Shown piece after piece: positions 1-8,175 of a stretch of DNA of 23,116 nucleotides. The translations under genes and the position numbers were made by a program. The DNA lies in IMG/VR virus record IMGVR_UViG_3300021130_000019, positions 1 through 23,116 of that record. One strand, given 5' to 3'. Source of the stretch: a virus. The notes under the pieces are model-generated. The model saw only the letters and a program-made list of their open reading frames with translations, was not told the DNA's origin and searched no databases. Positions within the stretch are counted from its first letter, which is position 1; the number at the start of each line of letters is the position of its first letter.

Positions 1-61
1 AATTTTTAGCTACAATATGTAAAATTGCTTGGTGATGCGGGCATAAAATTAAGGAAAAGTT

Positions 62-1231
62 ATGACTGTTCAGCTTTTTGCCAATAATGCGAAAACAACG
101 CTGGCATCACCGATTAACGCTACCCAGACTACCATTACAGTAGCTCCGGGGACAGGAGTGCTTTTTCCTTCTCCAAGCTCTGGTCAAGGTTTTAAAGTTA
201 CTTTAGTTAGCGCAACTTCCGCTTCTGTATACGAAATTTGCCTTTGTACTGCTAGATCAGGCGACACTTTAACAGTAGTTAGAGCCCAAGAAGGCACTTC
301 TGGAACACCTTTTCTTTTAAACGATATTGTTGGCAACTATGACACAGCAGATGTCATGGCTAATTTGGTTCAAGTTTTACAGCTACAAAACCAATATTAT
401 TTATATGCTGTAGCTAGCGGATCAGCCAATGCTTTAGCGGCGACAATCCCTTCACCTTTGACATCTATTCCAGATGGAATGTCTATTGTTGTCAAAGCTA
501 CTGCTGCGAATACTGGCGCAACCACTTTAAATTTAACCCTTGGAAGCACTTCAACAGGTGCTCAAGCTATTGTTACAGGAAATAATACTGCTTTAGTTGG
601 TGGTGAAATTCCCGGTTCTGGCTATCCTATAACTCTTTCTTATAGCTCTACTTTTGGTGCTTGGGTTATTACTGACGGTAATATTAATTTAAGCCTTTAT
701 GCTTATATTAACAGCCCAACATTTACAGGTACTCCAAGAGTTCCAACAGCGGCATTTAACGATAACAGCACTATTATTGCCAGTACCTCTTGGGTTCAAA
801 ATCAATTGGCTAACTATGCGCCAATTTATAACCCCACATTTACTGGTACTCCTGCCGCTCCGACTGCTCCATCTGGAACTAGCACAACTCAAATAGCTAC
901 TACTGCTTTTGTGCAAAATCAAATTGCTACTCAAGTTAAAGGTTTAGGATTTGGTGGCACTACTTGGCATGATGTTACTGGAAGTAGAGCGGCAAATACC
1001 ACTTATACAAATTCATACTCTTACCCAATTATGGTAAATGTGAATTTAATTACTGGTTCTTCTGGAATTACAAATCCTTCTTATTTTTATGTTAACGGAA
1101 TTGCGGTTGCAGATGCTAATAGCGGCGGTTGGACAGGAGCAACAAGTTTTACCGTTTCAGTAATAGTTCCACCGGGTAGTACATATTCAACAAATTCAAA
1201 TGGTATTGCTATTTGGGCAGAACTTTATTAA
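62..1231 (+). CDS. Tail fibre/receptor-binding-type protein
   Basis: Probable virion fibre component of 389 residues. Residues 1-105 (from MTVQLFANNAKTTL, including GQGFKVTL and TARSGD.LTVVR.QEGT) closely match the N-terminus of the large fibre at 1536, so this is probably a shared attachment module. Residues about 216-290 hold two copies of a repeat of the form SPTFTGTP..PTA...(T)TxIA(S/T)T.(F/W)VQNQ, which is familiar from phage tail fibre and collar proteins. The C-terminal part is Gly/Ser/Thr/Asn-rich and looks beta-structured, as expected of a trimeric tip. An AAGGAAAAG ribosome site sits just upstream of the ATG. The gene is followed after 9 bases by the 90-residue gene. The role as a fibre is from family knowledge; host receptor and position in the particle are unknown. 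Confidence 0.8.
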   Translation: MTVQLFANNAKTTLASPINATQTTITVAPGTGVLFPSPSSGQGFKVTLVSATSASVYEICLCTARSGDTLTVVRAQEGTSGTPFLLNDIVGNYDTADVMANLVQVLQLQNQYYLYAVASGSANALAATIPSPLTSIPDGMSIVVKATAANTGATTLNLTLGSTSTGAQAIVTGNNTALVGGEIPGSGYPITLSYSSTFGAWVITDGNINLSLYAYINSPTFTGTPRVPTAAFNDNSTIIASTSWVQNQLANYAPIYNPTFTGTPAAPTAPSGTSTTQIATTAFVQNQIATQVKGLGFGGTTWHDVTGSRAANTTYTNSYSYPIMVNVNLITGSSGITNPSYFYVNGIAVADANSGGWTGATSFTVSVIVPPGSTYSTNSNGIAIWAELY

Positions 1232-1240
1232 GGAAAAATT

Positions 1241-1513
1241 ATGACTTATAACTATGGTAGCCCCATTACAGGCACTCTTACTGGAACAACAGCTACTGTA
1301 GGCGTTCCAGCTTTAGTTTACCCAGCAACTATTGTGTTGAACTCCACAGCAGGTGGCAGAGCAATTCAATTTTCTTTGGATAACGGTACAACTTTTTATA
1401 CCGCAGTAACTCCTACAGGAACAGAAACAAGTCAAATTTATTATGTTCTGACTTTCCCTGTGACTACACTTAAATTTACTGGCGCAGCAAACGACACTTA
1501 TTCAATTCTTTAA
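1241..1513 (+). CDS. Small virion-associated hypothetical protein
   Basis: A 90-residue protein rich in Thr, Gly and aromatic residues with no Lys and few charges; it looks all-beta. AAGGAAAAATT precedes the ATG, the same initiation region as the fibre gene just upstream. It lies between two fibre genes that share an N-terminal module, which suggests a role in the tail tip, for example a fibre-associated or adaptor protein. I do not recognise the family. No signal peptide or transmembrane segment is visible. Confidence 0.7.
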   Translation: MTYNYGSPITGTLTGTTATVGVPALVYPATIVLNSTAGGRAIQFSLDNGTTFYTAVTPTGTETSQIYYVLTFPVTTLKFTGAANDTYSIL

Positions 1514-1535
1514 TAGTGTTGTATAAGGGTTTACC

Positions 1536-4500
1536 ATGACAATACTATTATTTGCAAACCAAGCGCAGACCACTCTTGCGTTACCAGTAGCCCCTTCTGA
1601 TACTACTATCTATGTAGCTAGTGGTACTGGTAATTATTTTCCCAACCCACAGGCTGGGCAAGGTTTTAAATTAACATTAGTTAATTCAACAAATTCATTA
1701 ATAGATGAAATTGTTTTGGTAACAGCCCGTTCTGGCGATGTCATGACTGTTGTTCGTGGTCAAGAAGGAACAATTCCTCAAGCTTGGAAGTTTGGAGATT
1801 TTGCAGTTAACTTAGATACTGCTGGTTCTTCTGATGCTTTTGTTCAGTTCGATCAAATTGAAAATGGTTCTATTAATGCGTACTTTAATAGTATGCGAAC
1901 CACTACAGGACAAGTGGATTCTGTTCCTGTAAACCCAACAGATTTAGTAAATAAAGCATATGCCGATTATTTAATTCAAGGCATGACACCAAAAAAAGAA
2001 TCTCAATGTGCCACAACGACAATTGCACAAGGTGGTGGAAATATTGCTTTATCTGGTTTGCCCATTATTGATGGTTATCAAACTGTTGCAGGAGATCGGG
2101 TTTTAGTTAAAAACCAAGACAGCCCTGCTCAAAATGGTATTTATGTAGCTAGTGCTGGAGCATGGCTCAGAGCTACAGATATGGATGTTTGGTCAGAAGT
2201 TCCAAGTGCTTTTACTTTTGTTCAAAACGGTACATACAATGTCAATACAGGTTGGGTAGCTATTGCTCCAGTAAACGGAACAATTAATGTAACTCCAATT
2301 AATTGGACACAGTTTTCTGGGTATGGAATTTCAGGTTACTCTGGTTATTCAGGTTATTCTGGCTATTCTGGCTTTAGTGGTAGCTCTGGCTATTCTGGAT
2401 CAGGTACATCAGGCTATTCAGGCATAAGCGGATTTAGCGGTTACTCTGGCTGGTCAGGAATCTCAGGATACAGCGGTCAATCAGGTTTTAGCGGCACTTC
2501 TGGTTATTCTGGATCAGGTGTATCAGGATTCTCTGGCTATAGTGGCTACAGCGGATTTAGTGGCATTTCTGGCTATTCTGGAATTAGTGGCTATTCTGGC
2601 ATTAGTGGATATAGCGGCATATCAGGCTATTCTGGTATTTCGGGATACAGCGGATCTGGCATTAGCGGATATAGCGGTTCTGGTATTTCAGGATATTCAG
2701 GAACATCAGGCTGGTCTGGCATCTCTGGCTGGTCAGGCTATTCAGGCATTAGCGGTGCATCAGGCACTTCAGGTTGGTCTGGTTATAGTGGTTATTCAGG
2801 CACATCAGGTTGGTCAGGTATTTCTGGTTGGTCAGGCTACTCTGGCACATCGGGTTGGTCAGGAATTTCTGGCTATTCTGGATATTCTGGAACTTCTGGT
2901 TTTAGCGGTTATTCAGGAATTTCTGGGTATAGCGGAATTTCTGGTTACTCAGGCATTTCTGGCTATTCAGGAGTATCAGGTTTATCAGGATATTCAGGAT
3001 CAGGTATTAGTGGGTATAGCGGATTTTCTGGTTTTAGTGGCGCACAAGGTACATCCATTAATATCAAAGGAACTGTTGCAACTCCAGCAGATTTACCAGC
3101 AACAGGCAATCAAGTTAATGATGCCTATATTGTTACTTCCAATGGCGATCTCTATGTATGGAATGGCACAGCTTGGTTTAACGCTGGTCAAATTGTAGGT
3201 ACATCGGGCTATTCAGGTTACTCTGGAACATCAGGATTTTCTGGTATTTCTGGCTACTCTGGCACAAGTGGATTTAGCGGTATCTCTGGTTATAGTGGCA
3301 CAAGTGGCTATAGCGGATTCTCAGGTATTTCTGGTTATTCAGGCTCTGGTGTAAGTGGATATAGCGGTTGGTCTGGTATATCAGGCTGGTCTGGCTATTC
3401 GGGCTATAGTGGCACTTCTGGCTACTCTGGTACATCAGGCTGGTCTGGTTACTCAGGAACTTCAGGATGGTCTGGTATTAGCGGATATAGCGGTTATTCT
3501 GGCACTTCAGGATGGTCTGGTATTAGCGGTTTTTCTGGTTACTCTGGCATCAGCGGAACTAATGGCGCTTCTGGATTTTCAGGAATTAGTGGTTACAGCG
3601 GTTACTCTGGAAGCGGTGTATCGGGGTATTCTGGATTTTCTGGTTATTCTGGAAGCGGTGTATCTGGTTATAGTGGATATAGCGGAAGCGGTGTAAGTGG
3701 CTATAGCGGATATTCAGGATATTCTGGTTCTGGTGTAAGCGGTTATAGCGGATATTCTGGTTTGGGATATTATGGATTAACCGCAACAGGATCAAATTCA
3801 TTAAGCCTTGGTAGCAAATCTTTTACTACCAATTTAGATGCTTCTACTACAGCTTTTTCTGTTGGGCAATATGTCAGAGTATTTTCTACATCTGTGCCAT
3901 CTCAATTTATGGAAGGCTTAATAACCGCATTTACAGGAACTTCACTAACAGTCAATATGACTTATGTAAATGGGGTAGCATCTTTTAGCAATTGGACAAT
4001 TACTGATTCTGGTGCTGTTGGAACTTCTGGCTATTCTGGCTATTCTGGTATTAGCGGGGCAAATGGCGCTTCTGGATTAAGTGGCTATTCAGGATTCAGC
4101 GGCATATCTGGGTACTCTGGATTCTCAGGAATTAGCGGATATTCTGGATCAGGTGTAAGCGGCTATTCTGGATACAGCGGAACAAATGGAACTAATGGCG
4201 CATCTGGATTAAGTGGTTACTCAGGATTTAGTGGCATATCCGGATATTCTGGTACAAACGGTTCTACCGGTATAAGCGGTTATAGCGGTTACAGCGGGGT
4301 TAACGGATCAACTGGAACTTCTGGTTATTCAGGCTATTCAGGTTTAAATGGTGCAACAGGAACATCTGGTTATAGCGGTTATTCAGGAGCTACTGGAGCA
4401 ACTGGCACTTCTGGTTACTCTGGTCAAAACGGTGCAACAGGTACTTCTGGCTATTCTGGTTATTCAGGACAAAATGGCGCAACTGGAACATCGGGATACA

Positions 4501-5054
4501 GCGGATATTCTGGACAAAATGGATCTACAGGAACATCAGGCTACAGCGGATATTCTGGAGCTACAGGTTCTGCTGGAACTTCTGGATACTCAGGTTATAG
4601 TGGTGTAGCCCCATCAACAGTTACTACTACCAGCACTTCTTCTGGTTCAACATTCTATTTAGATTTTGTAGCTGCCAATGGCGGTTCAGGACAAACTTTA
4701 TATAACAACGGATCTTTAACTTATGTTCCTTCAACAGGAACATTAACAGCTACATCTGTTGCTGGCTCATCAGATGAAAGATTAAAGAAAGATTGGGAAG
4801 ATCTACCTGAAAACTTTATTGAGTTGCTTGCACAAGTGAAACATGGGGTATTTACCCGTATCTCTAGCGGCAATAAAGAACCCGGTGTATCTGCTCAATC
4901 TATGCTAAATGCTTTAGCTCAAGCAGTTATTGAAGGCGAAGATGGTATGCTGGCAGTTAATTATGGCGGAGCAGCATTAGTTTCTGTTATAGAATTAGCA
5001 AACTTGGTTCTCAAACTTAAACAAGATATTGAGGAATTGAAAAACAAACCATAA
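1536..5054 (+). CDS. Large collagen-like tail fibre with S74 chaperone domain
   Basis: A 1172-residue fibre. Residues 1-105 are related to the N-terminus of the protein at 62. Residues about 150-260 carry a module seen in phage fibres, with the motif AGDRVLVKNQ...NGIYV...WLRATD. Then come three blocks of Gly-Tyr-Ser type triplets (261-502, 555-742, 829-1023; about 625 residues, units such as SGYSGISG), broken by two non-repeat islands. Island 503-554 has PADLP...NDAYIV..GDLYVWNGTAW; island 743-828 has SVGQYVRV...EGLITA. Both types recur in phage collagen-like proteins. From Ser1079 (SDERLKKD) to the end is an S74-type intramolecular chaperone domain, ending in a helical KLKQDIEELK tail. In characterised members this domain helps trimerisation and then cleaves itself off just before the Ser-Asp. 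AAGGG precedes the ATG. Function at the host surface is inferred. Confidence 0.88.
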   Translation: MTILLFANQAQTTLALPVAPSDTTIYVASGTGNYFPNPQAGQGFKLTLVNSTNSLIDEIVLVTARSGDVMTVVRGQEGTIPQAWKFGDFAVNLDTAGSSDAFVQFDQIENGSINAYFNSMRTTTGQVDSVPVNPTDLVNKAYADYLIQGMTPKKESQCATTTIAQGGGNIALSGLPIIDGYQTVAGDRVLVKNQDSPAQNGIYVASAGAWLRATDMDVWSEVPSAFTFVQNGTYNVNTGWVAIAPVNGTINVTPINWTQFSGYGISGYSGYSGYSGYSGFSGSSGYSGSGTSGYSGISGFSGYSGWSGISGYSGQSGFSGTSGYSGSGVSGFSGYSGYSGFSGISGYSGISGYSGISGYSGISGYSGISGYSGSGISGYSGSGISGYSGTSGWSGISGWSGYSGISGASGTSGWSGYSGYSGTSGWSGISGWSGYSGTSGWSGISGYSGYSGTSGFSGYSGISGYSGISGYSGISGYSGVSGLSGYSGSGISGYSGFSGFSGAQGTSINIKGTVATPADLPATGNQVNDAYIVTSNGDLYVWNGTAWFNAGQIVGTSGYSGYSGTSGFSGISGYSGTSGFSGISGYSGTSGYSGFSGISGYSGSGVSGYSGWSGISGWSGYSGYSGTSGYSGTSGWSGYSGTSGWSGISGYSGYSGTSGWSGISGFSGYSGISGTNGASGFSGISGYSGYSGSGVSGYSGFSGYSGSGVSGYSGYSGSGVSGYSGYSGYSGSGVSGYSGYSGLGYYGLTATGSNSLSLGSKSFTTNLDASTTAFSVGQYVRVFSTSVPSQFMEGLITAFTGTSLTVNMTYVNGVASFSNWTITDSGAVGTSGYSGYSGISGANGASGLSGYSGFSGISGYSGFSGISGYSGSGVSGYSGYSGTNGTNGASGLSGYSGFSGISGYSGTNGSTGISGYSGYSGVNGSTGTSGYSGYSGLNGATGTSGYSGYSGATGATGTSGYSGQNGATGTSGYSGYSGQNGATGTSGYSGYSGQNGSTGTSGYSGYSGATGSAGTSGYSGYSGVAPSTVTTTSTSSGSTFYLDFVAANGGSGQTLYNNGSLTYVPSTGTLTATSVAGSSDERLKKDWEDLPENFIELLAQVKHGVFTRISSGNKEPGVSAQSMLNALAQAVIEGEDGMLAVNYGGAALVSVIELANLVLKLKQDIEELKNKP
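2316..4604 (+). repeat. Degenerate Gly-Tyr-Ser coding repeat array
   Basis: Three stretches (about 2316-3041, 3198-3761 and 4020-4604) encode tandem G-Y-S / G-I-S / G-F-S / G-W-S / G-T-S triplets; the last block adds N-G-A-T-G units. At DNA level the repeat is imperfect because Ser alternates between TCN and AGY codons and Gly between GGA, GGC and GGT. Reading frames on both strands stay open over parts of it, which produces long spurious ORFs rich in Leu, Ala and Ile. These are by-products of the repeat, not genes. Confidence 0.85.
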
Positions 5055-5063
5055 GGATTAGTG

Positions 5064-6305
5064 ATGCAATCCCCAAAGTATTCGGTAGTGATACCGACTT
5101 ACAATAATTGTGAGAAATATCTAAAACCGTGTATTGATTCCATAATTAAATACACCGAAATGACCGACATAGAGTTGGTCATTTCTGCTAATGGCTGTAC
5201 CGATAACACTGCAAAATATCTAGAATATTTAGCAACAGCGATTCCTAACTTATATGTCGTTTGGAATGACGAACCTTTAGGTTTTGCCAAAGCTATTAAT
5301 CAAGGCATAGTAAATACTATTGGGCATAAAATAGTGTTTTTAAATAACGACACTTTGCTGTTAGAACAACCAAAAAATGATTGGTTAAAACGACTAGATA
5401 TTGGCGACATTGCGTCGGTTCTAACGCTAAACTCTCCTATTACAAATCAATCGTTTGCGGTTTTCTTTTGTACCATGATTGATCGCCAAGTATTTGATGA
5501 TATTGGCGTACTAGATGAATCATTTAAAACAGGTGGCTGTGAAGATATAGACTTTTGCAAACGAGCTACAGATGCGGGCTTTAGGCTAATAGATGTGGGC
5601 TATCGGGGTGATTTTCCAATATATCACGCTGCTGAAGGCACTGTTCACGATACTAGTCTTGTACAAGATTGGAGCCAAAAATTCCATGCCAACGAGCTGC
5701 GTTTAGCCAAAAAATGGAATACGGATCATTACCGCTATTTGCTATCCAATAATTACGAACGAGCTGTATTTCTAAAGGGCGATCCTGTATTTCCCCGAGA
5801 AACTACACGCTATGAATGGGCGGCAAAAAATCTTGATGACAGAACAAACGTCGTAGAAATTGGCTGTTCTACCGGTTACGGAAGTCAATTTTTCCCGAAC
5901 TACTATGACTATGTTGGTATTGATTACGACCCCATTATTGTGCAAGTAGCTAAAGAACAAGATTGGGGTTTTACAAGGGCTTTTACCCACGCTGACATTA
6001 ATAATTGTGACTTAGGAACGGCAGCCACTATTGTTGCTTTTGAAGTCATTGAGCATTTAGATAATGGTTTAGAGATTGTTGAAATGCTAAAAACAAAATG
6101 CCATCGGTTATTAATTTCGGTGCCGTGGAATGAGCCTAAAGGCTTTTGGGGTGAACATCACAAATTGCATGGCTTAAACGAAAGCCACTTCCCCGGCTTT
6201 ATGTTTTGGTACATTAACCACGCCGGAGTTTTATCTGCGGAGCCGCAAGCAATTACCCCTGAAAATCCTAGTAATTTAATGCTTTGCAGGTGGGATCATG
6301 AGTAA
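5064..6305 (+). CDS. GT2 glycosyltransferase-methyltransferase fusion
   Basis: Two-domain enzyme of about 413 residues. Residues about 7-200 are a GT-A fold family 2 glycosyltransferase: VIPTYNN start, ISANGCTDNT, GFAKAINQG, FLNNDT in place of the metal-binding DxD, and GGCEDIDFCKRA near the acceptor/catalytic region. Residues about 250-410 are a class I SAM-dependent methyltransferase, with motif I VEIGCSTGYG, motif II around VGIDYD and AFEVIEHLDNG. It would transfer a sugar from a nucleotide-sugar donor and methylate a sugar or nearby group; substrates cannot be read from sequence. I chose the ATG at 5064 because AGGA lies 6 bases before it; an in-frame GTG at 5061 is nearer to that site. 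It starts 10 bases after the large fibre gene and overlaps the next glycosyltransferase by 8 bases. Confidence 0.85.
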   Translation: MQSPKYSVVIPTYNNCEKYLKPCIDSIIKYTEMTDIELVISANGCTDNTAKYLEYLATAIPNLYVVWNDEPLGFAKAINQGIVNTIGHKIVFLNNDTLLLEQPKNDWLKRLDIGDIASVLTLNSPITNQSFAVFFCTMIDRQVFDDIGVLDESFKTGGCEDIDFCKRATDAGFRLIDVGYRGDFPIYHAAEGTVHDTSLVQDWSQKFHANELRLAKKWNTDHYRYLLSNNYERAVFLKGDPVFPRETTRYEWAAKNLDDRTNVVEIGCSTGYGSQFFPNYYDYVGIDYDPIIVQVAKEQDWGFTRAFTHADINNCDLGTAATIVAFEVIEHLDNGLEIVEMLKTKCHRLLISVPWNEPKGFWGEHHKLHGLNESHFPGFMFWYINHAGVLSAEPQAITPENPSNLMLCRWDHE

Positions 6306-7269
6306 AGTTCTTTGCTCAATAGCTACCAGAGGTAGATACCAGTCCACCCTGCCGCTTGTTTTACAGGCGGTTATTAATCAAACTTGGCTACCTAATAAGG
6401 TAGTTATTTTTGATGACAACGATGAACCTCAAGACATGCGGCAAGAGTTCATCTATCAGCATTTATTTAAACAGATGCAAATCAAAGGTATTGAATGGGA
6501 GTGGCTGTTTGCCGAAAAGAAAGGGCAGCACCATATCCATCAAAAAGCCAACTTGATGGGCTATGAGTGGGTATGGCGCGTCGATGACGATTGCGTTCCA
6601 GAACCAACTGTTCTTCAAAGCCTGTATAGCCATGCATCCCAAATAGACAATGTGGGGGCAGTAGGTGGTGCCATCATTACAGGACAGCCTATTAACGCAG
6701 TTAATTCCACCGGATTAATTAAAAATATTAATTTAGAACCTAATATTCAATGGGACTTTATTAAAGGTATCCGCGAGGTAGAGCATCTGCATTGCTCTTT
6801 CTTGTACCGCGCTGGAGTGCATGATTTTAATACCGGGTTATCCCGTGTAGCGCACCGTGAAGAAACGCTGTTTACTTATGGGTTATATCAAAAAGGTTAT
6901 AAAATTTTAGCTGTTCCCTATGCTACATCTTGGCATATGAAGAACCCCCAAGGCGGCATTCGGGCTGAAACTAACGGAGAAATGTATCACCATGACGAAC
7001 AAATTTTCAGAAACCACCTTAGCTATAGTGGGCGTACTATTGTGGTACTTAATGGTGGTCTTGGGGATCACATTGTGTTCAGTCGTATATTGCCTGAAAT
7101 TCATAACCCAATTGTTTTTGGCTGCTATCCTGAAATTATTGAAAGCGATTCCATAGCTAAAGCGCAACAGCTTTTTGGCAGCTTAGATCAATGGAATATC
7201 TACGCCAAGATGGATCAGTGGAAGTGGACTGATAGCTTAGAAAATGCTTATAGAAAGCTCTATCTATGA
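6298..7269 (+). CDS. GT2 glycosyltransferase fused to a GT9-type N-terminal half
   Basis: 323 residues. The N-terminal 235 or so residues are a GT2-like glycosyltransferase: SIATRGRY opening, VVIFDDNDE, a clear VDDDC motif (residues 95-99) for metal and nucleotide-sugar binding, and HREET (186-190) in the usual acceptor/base region. From residue about 246 the sequence switches to RTIVVLNGGLGDHIVFSRI, the typical start of the N-terminal Rossmann domain of GT9 (heptosyltransferase-like) enzymes. This half is short (about 78 residues) and the matching C-terminal half is the next gene, which starts inside this stop codon (ATGA at 7266). Together the two genes could form one bipartite GT2+GT9 enzyme. 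Substrate unknown; the neighbours suggest glycosylation of a virion protein or a host surface glycan. Confidence 0.8.
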   Translation: MSKVLCSIATRGRYQSTLPLVLQAVINQTWLPNKVVIFDDNDEPQDMRQEFIYQHLFKQMQIKGIEWEWLFAEKKGQHHIHQKANLMGYEWVWRVDDDCVPEPTVLQSLYSHASQIDNVGAVGGAIITGQPINAVNSTGLIKNINLEPNIQWDFIKGIREVEHLHCSFLYRAGVHDFNTGLSRVAHREETLFTYGLYQKGYKILAVPYATSWHMKNPQGGIRAETNGEMYHHDEQIFRNHLSYSGRTIVVLNGGLGDHIVFSRILPEIHNPIVFGCYPEIIESDSIAKAQQLFGSLDQWNIYAKMDQWKWTDSLENAYRKLYL

Positions 7270-7700
7270 TTTTAATACACCCTTTTGCCAAACCTTTAGT
7301 AAAAGGTAGGGAAAACCCTAAAAACTATCCATATTGGGAAGAACTTGTATACGAATTGCAAAAAACTATGCACGTCGTTCAAATTGGGCTAGAGGGCGAA
7401 CGTCAATTAGTTCCTGATTTTCGCAAAGGGTTATCCATGCCCCAATTGCGTCAGCTCATTAAAGAGTGCAAAACGTGGATTGGTATTGACAGTTTTTTTC
7501 AGCACTTGGCTTGGAGTGAGGGCAAACCGGGCATTGTGCTTTGGTCAGTTTCTGACCCAAACATTTTTGGGCATCCGGAAAACATTAATTTACTAAAAGA
7601 CCGTAAATATTTGGCGTCAAATCAATTCCTTTGGTGGGACTTTACAGAGCATAATCCAGACGCTTTTGTAAAACCGCAAGAAGTGTTAAACTTTCTGTAA
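7266..7700 (+). CDS. GT9-type (heptosyltransferase-like) C-terminal domain protein
   Basis: 144 residues that look like only the C-terminal, donor-binding half of a GT-B fold GT9 transferase: ILIHPFAK (equivalent of the IHPG strand), PYWEELVYELQ, VVQIGLEGE, the segment LRQLIKECKTWIGIDSFFQH (equivalent of the family's D-x-G-x-x-H region) and GIVLWSVSDPNIFGHPEN. A full GT9 protein is usually over 300 residues, so the N-terminal half is missing here; it is found at the end of the preceding gene. Start and upstream stop share ATGA, which favours translational coupling. No slippery heptamer is visible at the junction, so a frameshifted fusion is less likely than two chains. Confidence 0.75.
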   Translation: MILIHPFAKPLVKGRENPKNYPYWEELVYELQKTMHVVQIGLEGERQLVPDFRKGLSMPQLRQLIKECKTWIGIDSFFQHLAWSEGKPGIVLWSVSDPNIFGHPENINLLKDRKYLASNQFLWWDFTEHNPDAFVKPQEVLNFL

Positions 7701-7728
7701 CTTTTAGTGTTTAAATGAGGGGTAGGCT

Positions 7729-7992
7729 ATGTCTTGGGAGTCCATAATCGCAGCGATAACGCTAGCCTACATGTTTATTAGTGGACTCATCGGTTGGTGG
7801 ACAAATAGCATTTCCCGTAGTCAAAAAGAAGTTAGTGATGCCCAAGCGCAGCTTGCTAGGGATATGAAAAAACTAGAAGTAATGCTTCCAAATGAGTATG
7901 TTAAAAAGGCTGACTTAGACCAACGATTATCAAGAATGGAACATACATTAGACTTGATAATGGCAAAATTAGATACTAAACAGGATAAATAA
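7729..7992 (+). CDS. Small membrane-anchored coiled-coil protein of the lysis region
   Basis: 87 residues: one transmembrane segment near the N-terminus (about residues 6-24, IIAAITLAYMFISGLIGWW) followed by a long charged helix (about 28-87) with heptad-like spacing. Strong GAGGGG-type ribosome site before the ATG. It opens the lysis cassette after a 28-base gap from the glycosylation genes. Architecture resembles short phage membrane proteins placed near holins; it could be a holin, an antiholin or another membrane accessory protein. Its stop overlaps the next start (TAATG). Confidence 0.7.
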   Translation: MSWESIIAAITLAYMFISGLIGWWTNSISRSQKEVSDAQAQLARDMKKLEVMLPNEYVKKADLDQRLSRMEHTLDLIMAKLDTKQDK

Positions 7993-8174
7993 TGTTCTCT
8001 AAAATCTGCACCCTCCTCCGTAAAAAGCCTGTAGAAACCAAACTTCCTGAGTTTCCCGTAGAAATACCGGTAAAAGCTAAAAAAGAATTAGTTAAAAAAG
8101 CTACTACTCGTAAGCCTGTAGCTAAAAAAGCAACTATTGTTGCCAAAAAGACAACTATCAAAAAGAAAAAATAG
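7992..8174 (+). CDS. Lys-rich histone-H1-like small protein
   Basis: 60 residues. The C-terminal half is almost entirely Lys, Ala, Thr, Val and Pro (for example KKATTRKPVAKKATIVAKK) and ends in KKKK, like the tails of histone H1 and bacterial H1-like proteins. This suggests binding to nucleic acid or another polyanion, but I see no folded domain. It lies between membrane-protein genes of the lysis cassette, overlaps the previous gene by one base (TAATG) and stops 1 base before the next start. The reading frame fits the operon, so I take it as real; function unknown. Confidence 0.6.
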   Translation: MFSKICTLLRKKPVETKLPEFPVEIPVKAKKELVKKATTRKPVAKKATIVAKKTTIKKKK

Positions 8175-8175
8175 T

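Noticed and set aside
1-35. Possible C-terminal tail of an upstream gene (frame ending TGA at 33-35)
   Set aside because: Only about ten codons are visible and all three frames close nearby, so neither frame nor identity can be supported.
2316-4604. Repeat array considered as CRISPR or non-coding satellite
   Set aside because: Units are a few codons long, imperfect at DNA level, without spacers, and keep one reading frame throughout.
2518-4608. Several open frames of 71-226 residues in other frames of the fibre gene
   Set aside because: Low-complexity by-products of the Gly-Tyr-Ser coding repeat; no start signals and wrong composition for real proteins.
7250-7275. Programmed frameshift joining the GT9 halves
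   Set aside because: No slippery heptamer; the ATGA overlap explains the second gene better by coupled re-initiation.
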